Source: UBA5009 sp038043185
Lineage (GTDB): Bacteria; Bdellovibrionota; Bdellovibrionia; Bdellovibrionales; Bdellovibrionaceae
Assembly: GCA_038043185.1 (NCBI GenBank)
Contig: JBBTCO010000040.1
Coordinates: forward strand, 1-7,155
DNA: 7,155 nucleotides
Direction: 5' to 3'
Each line of letters begins with the position of its first letter. Positions within the stretch are counted from its first letter, which is position 1. The notes under the pieces were generated by a model, which had not been told where the DNA came from, ran no database searches, and saw only the letters and a list, made by a program, of their open reading frames with translations. The translations under genes and the position numbers were made by a program. Shown in pieces: positions 1 through 4,731 of the stretch.

Positions 1-60
1 CTCGAACCCGCGGCCTTCCGCGTGACAGGCGGACGTTATAACCAACTTAACTACCACCCC
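1..60 (-). tRNA. tRNA-Asp (anticodon GTC), 3' end cut by window edge
   Basis: Read on the minus strand from 60 to 1, the sequence folds as a tRNA. It has a 5' acceptor strand GGGGTGG, T8 and A9, a D-stem GTTA/TAAC with a GG-containing D-loop, an anticodon stem TCCGC/GCGGA around the 7-nt loop CTGTCAC, a 5-nt variable loop AGGCC, and the start of the T-arm, GCGGG TTCGAG. The anticodon GTC (window 24-26) reads aspartate codons. The remaining T-loop base, the T-stem 3' strand, the acceptor 3' strand, the discriminator base and any encoded CCA lie left of position 1. Placing the 5' end at 60 keeps T8/A9 and all stem lengths canonical. It lies downstream of the helicase gene on the same strand but has its own promoter. 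Confidence 0.93.
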
Positions 61-79
61 GCATCACATGGAAGTGAAA

Positions 80-108
80 TTTATACCGATCCAGGTTCTG
101 AAGTTCAA
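80..108 (-). promoter_or_regulatory. sigma70-type promoter of tRNA-Asp
   Basis: On the minus strand a -35 box TTGAAC (108-103) and a -10 box TATAAA (85-80) are separated by exactly 17 nt. Transcription would start near position 73, giving a leader of about 13 nt before the tRNA 5' end at 60. Both boxes match the housekeeping consensus at 5 of 6 or 4 of 6 positions and the spacing is optimal. This is the best promoter in the window. Confidence 0.65.
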
Positions 109-129
109 CTTATTTTTATTAGGCTGGAA

Positions 130-176
130 ACGCAAACAAATGCCCAATCCCTAAGCAATTAGCTAACCTCGGGCAT
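130..176 (-). terminator. possible weak terminator after the helicase gene
   Basis: On the minus strand ATGCCC (176-171, last codons of the helicase gene) can pair with GGGCAT (145-140), followed by TTGTTTG. The 25-nt loop could form an inner CTAA/TTAG stem and contains the TAG stop codon. The stem is short, the loop is long and the T-tract is interrupted, so termination would be inefficient at best. No better terminator is visible between the helicase and the tRNA promoter. Confidence 0.25.
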
Positions 177-1458
177 CCTTGGCTTGTCCGCGGTGTGCGC
201 CAAATCTCTTGCGGCGACCGCCACTTCCGCCTCCGGGGCGTCGGCGATGCTGACTTTTGCCTTCGATGGCGGCCTTGGCCTTACCCGAAGACATTGGCCG
301 GCTTTGCTCAACATTAACAGAGTGATGGGGATGAGTCTGATTCACTGGAATTCGTTGTCCAATAAGCTTCTCGATATCGCGGATAAAGGCTTTTTCTTCC
401 AGATCGCAAAAGGAAATAGCGATTCCCGAAGACCCGGCGCGAGCCGTTCGGCCAATGCGATGAACATAACTTTCAGCGATGTTGGGAATTTCGTAATTGA
501 TCACATGAGTAATCCCATCGATATCGATGCCCCGAGCGGCGATATCGGTGGCAACTAATACTCGTACTCGGCCAGCGCGAAAACTTTCCAGCGCTTTTTG
601 GCGGGCGCCCTGGGATTTGTTGCCGTGAATGGCGGCCGAAGAAATTTGATTTTTTTCCAAAGTTTCGACCACACGATTGGCGCCATGTTTGGTGCGAGTG
701 AAAACAATTACTCGATGCAGGGCTTTATCTTTCAGTAAGTAGCGAAGCAAATCACTTTTTTTACTTCGCTCAACAAACATCACCGATTGAGCAATCAGTT
801 CCACTGTTGTTGCCGGCGGAGTCACTTCTACTTTGACTGGATCTTTTAAAATTGCGTTAGCAAGCTTTACGATTTCCGGGGGCATTGTTGCCGAGAAAAA
901 TAAATTCTGACGTCTCAAAGGTAAAAGTTTTAAAACCTTATTGATGTCATTGATAAATCCCATATCCAGCATGCGATCGGCTTCATCTAAAACAAAAACT
1001 TCGACTCCAGCTAAATTCAGATATCGTTGTTGAATCAAATCCAGCAATCGCCCTGGAGTCGCGATCAACACGTCCACTCCGTTTGCTAAGGCTTTTACTT
1101 GCGGAGTTTGTCCAACACCACCAAAGACAACGGTGTGTTTAAGGCGTAAATATTTTCCGTAAGTGCGAAAACTTTCTTCGATTTGAATGGCTAACTCGCG
1201 AGTCGGAGTCAGAACCAAAACACGAGGTTGTTTTGGTGTCAGCTTTCGGTCCCAAGCAATCATCAAGTTATTTAAAATAGGTAAGGCGAACGCCGCGGTT
1301 TTTCCTGTTCCAGTTTGGGCGCAACCCAAAAGATCGCGGCCTTCTAACAAATGCGGAATTGCCGCAGCTTGAATCGGAGTGGGGTGAGTGTAGTTTTGTT
1401 CGCTCAAAGCTTTTTGCAAAGCCTCGAGTAGTCCTAGTTCTGCGAATGATTTTGTCAT
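163..1458 (-). CDS. rhlE: DEAD-box ATP-dependent RNA helicase, RhlE-like
   Basis: This 431-residue protein has the complete DEAD-box motif set: Q motif with F5 and PTPIQ (26-30), Walker A AQTGTGKT (47-54), PTRELA (85-90), a GG pair (113-114), TPGR (134-137), DEAD (158-161), SAT (189-191), IVFTRT (251-256), ATDIAARGID (303-312) and HRIGRTAR (333-340). The two RecA-like domains span roughly 1-210 and 225-370. A basic, glycine- and arginine-rich tail (about 395-431) is probably an unstructured RNA-binding extension. The family unwinds short RNA duplexes with ATP during ribosome assembly, RNA decay and cold adaptation. The RhlE subgroup call rests on overall motif wording (DEADRMLDMGF, RTKHGANR) and the short tail; RhlB, SrmB and CsdA/DeaD differ in their extensions. 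The ATG at 1458 is used because an in-frame ATG at 1485 runs into a stop after one further codon. No convincing Shine-Dalgarno precedes it. The gene lies 79 bp downstream of the SPFH pair, same strand. Confidence 0.93.
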   Translation of the reverse strand: MTKSFAELGLLEALQKALSEQNYTHPTPIQAAAIPHLLEGRDLLGCAQTGTGKTAAFALPILNNLMIAWDRKLTPKQPRVLVLTPTRELAIQIEESFRTYGKYLRLKHTVVFGGVGQTPQVKALANGVDVLIATPGRLLDLIQQRYLNLAGVEVFVLDEADRMLDMGFINDINKVLKLLPLRRQNLFFSATMPPEIVKLANAILKDPVKVEVTPPATTVELIAQSVMFVERSKKSDLLRYLLKDKALHRVIVFTRTKHGANRVVETLEKNQISSAAIHGNKSQGARQKALESFRAGRVRVLVATDIAARGIDIDGITHVINYEIPNIAESYVHRIGRTARAGSSGIAISFCDLEEKAFIRDIEKLIGQRIPVNQTHPHHSVNVEQSRPMSSGKAKAAIEGKSQHRRRPGGGSGGRRKRFGAHRGQAKDARG

Positions 1459-1478
1459 GCAGATGTTCTACAGGCCTT

Positions 1479-1499
1479 AGCCCATGAACACAATGGGCT
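1479..1499 (-). other. 7-bp stem-loop in the leader region of the helicase gene
   Basis: On the minus strand AGCCCAT (1499-1493) and ATGGGCT (1485-1479) form a perfect 7-bp stem around a 7-nt loop. It ends about 20 nt before the helicase ATG. There is no T-tract after it on the minus strand, so it is not a standard terminator. It could be a 5'-leader structure in readthrough mRNA from the SPFH operon, or an RNA stability element. A possible -10 element (TATAAG, about 1503-1498) overlaps its first arm, so transcripts starting there would not contain the full hairpin. Confidence 0.4.
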
Positions 1500-1520
1500 T
1501 ATAAAATGTGGAAATTTTTA

Positions 1521-1543
1521 CTTTTAAAGTAGGTCTTTTAAAG
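1521..1543. repeat. tandem 9-bp direct repeat CTTTTAAAG, 14-bp period
   Basis: Two exact copies of CTTTTAAAG lie at 1521-1529 and 1535-1543, separated by TAGGT. Each copy is itself an odd palindrome (CTTT/AAAG around one base). The second copy overlaps the stop codon of the downstream SPFH gene (1538-1540), and the pair sits about 60-85 bp upstream of the helicase start. The position would suit an operator or upstream promoter element. The sequence is AT-rich, so chance cannot be dismissed. Confidence 0.45.
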
Positions 1544-2425
1544 CTCAGTAGCCTTGGGCTGAGTCGAGAGCAGGTCACTAAGTAAGCCCGAGTTTTTAGG
1601 AATCAGGACAAGTTCACCTTCAGAATCGATAATTCTTTGCATTTCAAGAGTTTCAAACAGGGCATCGGCCACTTCAGGGTCTTTACTGACTTCACGAAGG
1701 GCGTCGCCGACGATTTGTGGTCGTACGGCCTGAGCTTTTGCAAACTCTACGGAAGCTACTCTTTGTGCCGAATTGGTGATGATGTGAACTTGATTTTCGC
1801 CATCCTGTTTTATGGAAGCGGTCACTTGACGAAGGCGATTAACCACTTTGCTTTCGATTTCACGAATCATATTGACATCACGAAAGTGAACTTTGCGAAT
1901 ATAAACAGATCCCAGTTTATAACCCCATTCTTGGGATTTTTGTGTCACTTCATTTCTAACGGTTTGACTTAAGGAATGGCGATCCACTAAAAGTTTCGCT
2001 AAAGGCAAGTTGCTTAAGGATCGGACTGTCGCGTTGCTGACGTTGGCGGATAAAGATCCACTGGGATCGGTATTTTTAAATAAGAAAGACAAAGGATTGC
2101 TGATAAACATTTCGTACCAAATGCCGATACCCATCGGCGCGCCCTCTTCAGAGTTAACCGGTTGGCTTCGCAGATAGAGCTGATCCATTCTTAAATCTAA
2201 AGTGTAGACTCGGCCAAAAGAATTGATAATCAAAGCTTTCCATGTCAGCTGTGGCCACAAAAAGTGAAAGCCAGGCCGATCGATAACAGCTTCGACTTTT
2301 CCGAACAATGTATAAACTTGGCAGGTTGATTCCTTAACGGTCGTGTAGAAAAGAAAAAACTTAAGTAGGCTCAAAGTAAAAACTTCAAAAATTAATGCAG
2401 CGATAATTCCTAAAATGTATTCCAT
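1538..2425 (-). CDS. SPFH/band-7 (prohibitin-homology) membrane protein, second gene of pair
   Basis: This 295-residue protein has one N-terminal hydrophobic anchor (about 3-28) followed by a band-7 domain (about 30-195). Recognisable pieces are the early strand CQVYTLFGKVEAVIDRPGFHFLWP (35-58 region, with the PGFHF turn) and the segment GYKLGSVYIRKVHFRD (168-183), which matches the 'G+.+..V.I..+' strand at the end of SPFH domains. A helical region (185-265) leads to GELVLIP near 270-276, resembling the C-terminal strand of stomatin/HflC-type proteins. Family members form membrane-bound ring or cage oligomers that organise microdomains or restrain proteases such as FtsH. The start follows the stop codon of the upstream SPFH gene by a single nucleotide and has a GGAG Shine-Dalgarno, so the two products are probably made together as an HflK/HflC-like heteromer. 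No ftsH, nfeD or hflX lies beside it, so a true hflC identity is not supported. Confidence 0.85.
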   Translation of the reverse strand: MEYILGIIAALIFEVFTLSLLKFFLFYTTVKESTCQVYTLFGKVEAVIDRPGFHFLWPQLTWKALIINSFGRVYTLDLRMDQLYLRSQPVNSEEGAPMGIGIWYEMFISNPLSFLFKNTDPSGSLSANVSNATVRSLSNLPLAKLLVDRHSLSQTVRNEVTQKSQEWGYKLGSVYIRKVHFRDVNMIREIESKVVNRLRQVTASIKQDGENQVHIITNSAQRVASVEFAKAQAVRPQIVGDALREVSKDPEVADALFETLEMQRIIDSEGELVLIPKNSGLLSDLLSTQPKATEL

Positions 2426-2426
2426 G

Positions 2427-3392
2427 CTAGTTCTCCGTCGGCAGAATGATTTTTTCTGCCTTCTTCAACAAATTAAGTCGCACGTTACGAAGAAAGTTTT
2501 TTAAAACATGCTGGCCACTGGCCTTCAAGGTTCGCAGTTGAGCAGCTAAGGCAATCAAAGGCTCGACTTCAGCCTGGGCCTTTAAGGTTTCAATTTCAAC
2601 AGCTCGCCGCGATTGAACAATGGTTTGATCCGCAGAAGCTTTTGCCAAACTGATTTCAGAAGAGACATTGTTGTAAGCGGTATTGATCGCAGCTAAAGCC
2701 AATTCGACTTCATGAGGGGGCTCTATTCCCGTGATCAAAGACGCTTCCAAAAGAATTCCGTAGCGGGCAGACGAGGTCTGGCATTCTTTCACCATAATGT
2801 CGTTAATGTCTTTCAAATTTTTTCGCAAATCATTTACTGAAATGGTTTCAGCAATGGAAAGATCCGCTTCCAGCGCAGCTGTTTTATGTTCTGGTGCAAA
2901 GTTGGCAATCTTTTCACGAAGAATAGAAACAAAATAACCCATAACATGAACGACGGGATTTTTAATTCCAAAGACATAAGCGTACAGATTTTGTTCGGAC
3001 ACTTTATAACGAATTTGTCCTTTAAGGGCGATGTTCAATTGATCTTTGGTAACGGCTTCAAGCGCCGTACCACCATTGTTGGCCAGGTGATTTTCTGGAT
3101 CATAAGCCATGTTCATGGTCTCGGTAGCGATGGAAACTTTGTAGATTTTTTCCCAGGGAAATTTAAAGTGAAGACCTGGACCAATGGATGCGATGACAGG
3201 AAAATTGTAACGCTTCTTTTCGTCTTCATCTAGGAATTCCGCAATGGGCGTGCTTGTCGTCGTCTGAGTCCCGAAGCGCTGGGCGCGACCAAAAACAGTC
3301 TTTACCGCTCGTTCATTTTGATCAACGGTGTAAAAGCCAAAGAGAATGCAACGAAAAAAGAAATAAATGAAGAGGCCAATGATAATTTCCAT
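2427..3392 (-). CDS. SPFH/band-7 membrane protein, HflK-like, first gene of pair
   Basis: This 321-residue protein begins with a hydrophobic anchor (about 2-20). It is followed directly by YTVDQNERAVKTVFGR (21-36), a close match to the 'V.Q.ERAVV..FG' opening of HflK-type band-7 domains. GPGLHFKFPW (71-80), TKDQLNIALKGQIRYKV (115-131) and a long helix with P225-P226 and an alanine/glutamate-rich coiled coil (about 245-290) complete the fold. Residues 40-65 form an extra polar insertion before the GPGLH turn. SPFH proteins assemble as membrane rings; HflK/HflC cage the FtsH protease. The partner gene starts one base after this stop, which supports a hetero-oligomer. The ATG at 3392 has only a weak, very close GAG upstream, and a promoter whose predicted start falls at the ATG. 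The short N-terminus puts the anchor facing the membrane as in HflK/C. The exact subfamily is unresolved. Confidence 0.87.
   Translation of the reverse strand: MEIIIGLFIYFFFRCILFGFYTVDQNERAVKTVFGRAQRFGTQTTTSTPIAEFLDEDEKKRYNFPVIASIGPGLHFKFPWEKIYKVSIATETMNMAYDPENHLANNGGTALEAVTKDQLNIALKGQIRYKVSEQNLYAYVFGIKNPVVHVMGYFVSILREKIANFAPEHKTAALEADLSIAETISVNDLRKNLKDINDIMVKECQTSSARYGILLEASLITGIEPPHEVELALAAINTAYNNVSSEISLAKASADQTIVQSRRAVEIETLKAQAEVEPLIALAAQLRTLKASGQHVLKNFLRNVRLNLLKKAEKIILPTEN
2433..2436 (-). promoter_or_regulatory. ribosome binding site of the second SPFH gene
   Basis: GGAG on the minus strand lies 7 nt before the ATG at 2425, inside the last codons of the upstream SPFH gene. Stop and start codons are separated by one nucleotide (TAG C ATG), an arrangement typical of translational coupling. 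It fixes the start of the downstream gene. Confidence 0.7.
2440..2460 (-). other. intercistronic RNA stem-loop between the two SPFH genes
   Basis: On the minus strand GGCAGAA (2460-2454) and TTCTGCC (2446-2440) make a perfect 7-bp stem with a 7-nt loop. It lies in the final codons of the upstream SPFH gene and ends 3 nt before the GGAG ribosome binding site of the next gene. There is no T-tract, so it is not an intrinsic terminator. It could adjust ribosome loading on the second cistron, and so subunit stoichiometry, or protect an mRNA end. The same bases also encode protein (AEKIILPT), so part of the pairing may be fortuitous. Confidence 0.45.
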
Positions 3393-3398
3393 CGCTCA

Positions 3399-3426
3399 AG
3401 CATATGCTGAAATAGAACGAAGTCAA
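3399..3426 (-). promoter_or_regulatory. candidate promoter of the SPFH operon, possibly leaderless
   Basis: On the minus strand a -35 box TTGACT (3426-3421) and a -10 box TATGCT (3404-3399) are 16 nt apart. Seven nucleotides downstream of the -10 box is position 3392, the A of the ATG. The mRNA may therefore begin at or within a base or two of the start codon. This agrees with the lack of a properly spaced Shine-Dalgarno for this gene. Confidence 0.45.
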
Positions 3427-3431
3427 CTTAG

Positions 3432-3441
3432 GTCTTAAGAC
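3432..3441. repeat. 10-bp perfect palindrome GTCTTAAGAC upstream of the SPFH promoter
   Basis: The palindrome lies 5 bp upstream of the SPFH -35 box, inside the 124-bp divergent region shared with the lipoprotein gene. Placement suits a small dimeric regulator, but a 10-bp palindrome is expected several times by chance in a window this size. Confidence 0.25.
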
Positions 3442-3516
3442 AAATAGCGAGTCTAGAAAATGTCGATTTAATAAATAAAGCTCGTTGAAAGCCGCCACTA
3501 TGGCCAAAATAAATGA

Positions 3517-4683
3517 ATGTCATTAAAACAAAATAAATATAAAAACGAACTTGGTGTTGTGGTTTGTACAATTATGGCTGGGCTTTTGGTAGCTTGTGAG
3601 GGAACTTACACGACTCCTTATGTAGACCGCAAGGGCAATCTACAAGATCAAGAGGACTCGGTGGCTGTTCCTAATCCCGACGAGACGGGCGCCCTTGAAC
3701 AGCCAAGCCAACCAAACGAGCCAAACATTCCCGAAAGCGAAGATCAATTTCAGCTGAGCATTTGCTCGACTATTAATTTCAATGCTCTTTCTTGGCCAGC
3801 AACATTAAATGATATGCAAGTAAATGGATTGGCTTTAGCGCTGAATATCACCGGAAGTTTCGAAGGACATTTAGCTTGGTCGACCATAGCCAACAATTCG
3901 GATGGTATGGGGATGAGCTTAGGATTACTTCAGCAAAATTTTGGCAGTGGAACGCTTCAACCTTTATTGATTGAAATGAAAAAAATAGAACCTGCACTTT
4001 TTGCAGCCACGTTTAGCGTGAGCCACAAGAATTCCCTCGTGGGAATGCTCAATCAATGGCAATCTGGTGTTACCGCTAAAGAATTAGATAGTGAAAACAG
4101 ATTTAAAGAAGATGATCTATTTCCTCCGGCTGATGTGTCGATATCAGATCTGGACGAACCTTCAGGTGAAGGTCAGGTTACTACCCAAGCGGTTTCAAAA
4201 AACCAGATCAGTGTAAATTGGGCGAAGAGCAATGTGCTTAGTGGCAGTCAATTTAATCAGGTTTGGAAAAAGGAGTTTACAACTCTGGCATCTACTTTGC
4301 CTTATCGAAATCTTCAGTTGCGAGAATCACTGACTTATCATAATAGAGCAGAAAAATATTTGGCTCAATTCGATTTCAGTCAGTTAAGATTTTATTTAAT
4401 GCTTTATGATTTTGTCGTGCAAAACGGCGGCTTCAATGAATCACATTGGAATCAATATCAAACTTATCGCAAACAAAATCCGAAGGCCAGCGAAGAGCAA
4501 AGAGCTCTTAAACTTCTCCAAATCCGTCTTCAAAGCGTAAAACAACAGTACAAATCGATTGTCCAAGCTAGAAAAATGACCATCCTTACAGGAACAGGCA
4601 CAGTCAATAGAACGAATCGCGTGTTGCCGAAAGAATATTGTTATGAGCCCGCTCTTAATTTCCGACTACCGCCACTTCCATAA
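3517..4683 (+). CDS. lipoprotein with a putative lysozyme-superfamily (GH46-like) hydrolase domain
   Basis: This 388-residue protein starts with a signal peptide (basic 1-10, hydrophobic 12-25) and lipobox LLVAC with C27 as the lipidated cysteine. E28 at the +2 position suggests outer-membrane sorting if Lol rules apply. A Pro/Glu/Asn-rich linker (about 45-78) follows. The core region has SFEGH (E116), then NNSDGMGMSLGLLQQNFGSGTLQPLL (127-151, D129), and later LMLYDFVVQNGGF (295-307). The Glu followed by a DG.G.+.G+ loop resembles chitosanase GH46 and related lysozyme-fold enzymes, where Glu is the acid and Asp the base. If so it would cleave a beta-1,4 amino-sugar polymer such as peptidoglycan. 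An acidic stretch (about 188-222) separates the two halves. C83 and C375 could form a disulfide closing the domain. No good Shine-Dalgarno precedes the ATG. The family call is from motif memory and unverified; otherwise it is an uncharacterised lipoprotein. Confidence 0.85.
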   Translation: MSLKQNKYKNELGVVVCTIMAGLLVACEGTYTTPYVDRKGNLQDQEDSVAVPNPDETGALEQPSQPNEPNIPESEDQFQLSICSTINFNALSWPATLNDMQVNGLALALNITGSFEGHLAWSTIANNSDGMGMSLGLLQQNFGSGTLQPLLIEMKKIEPALFAATFSVSHKNSLVGMLNQWQSGVTAKELDSENRFKEDDLFPPADVSISDLDEPSGEGQVTTQAVSKNQISVNWAKSNVLSGSQFNQVWKKEFTTLASTLPYRNLQLRESLTYHNRAEKYLAQFDFSQLRFYLMLYDFVVQNGGFNESHWNQYQTYRKQNPKASEEQRALKLLQIRLQSVKQQYKSIVQARKMTILTGTGTVNRTNRVLPKEYCYEPALNFRLPPLP

Positions 4684-4684
4684 T

Positions 4685-4731
4685 TAGAAGCGGCCTCATA
4701 AACAGTGATCCTTCGGCTTCTAGCTTTTTTT
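4685..4731 (+). terminator. intrinsic terminator of the lipoprotein gene
   Basis: TAGAAGC (4685-4691) pairs with GCTTCTA (4716-4722), 7 bp, around a 24-nt loop. The stem is followed by GC and then seven T residues (4725-4731). It begins 2 nt after the TAA stop at 4681-4683. The second arm and T-tract lie inside the last codons and stop of the convergent minus-strand glycosyltransferase gene. On the minus strand the stem is not followed by a T-run, so it works in the plus direction only. The large loop is a weakness. Confidence 0.65.

Noticed and set aside
1..162. tRNA gene as an integration site for a mobile element.
   Set aside because: The tRNA 3' end, where an attachment site would be, is outside the window. 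There is no integrase, direct repeat or phage-like gene nearby.
184..558. A 124-codon plus-strand open frame opposite the helicase C-terminal half.
   Set aside because: It lies wholly inside a gene with a complete helicase motif set, lacks a recognisable domain or ribosome binding site, and has shadow-like composition.
1544..1563. CTCAG/CTGAG hairpin at the end of the second SPFH gene as an operon terminator.
   Set aside because: The stem is only five pairs plus a wobble, competes with an alternative AGCC/GGCT fold, and is followed by CTTTAAAAG and not a T-run.
2886..3233. A 115-codon plus-strand open frame opposite the first SPFH gene, and a similar one at 1637-1972.
   Set aside because: Both are antisense to well-supported SPFH coding sequence and show no domain, signal peptide or Shine-Dalgarno of their own.
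3491..3505. GCCGCCACTATGG ahead of the lipoprotein gene closely resembles a eukaryotic Kozak sequence.
   Set aside because: The surrounding genes are plainly bacterial and the ATG opens only eight codons. The match is most simply coincidence.
3485..3513. TTGAAA-17-AATAAA as a promoter for the lipoprotein gene.
   Set aside because: The -10 box would end 3 nt before the ATG, putting the predicted start inside the coding sequence. The -10 box also matches at only four of six positions.
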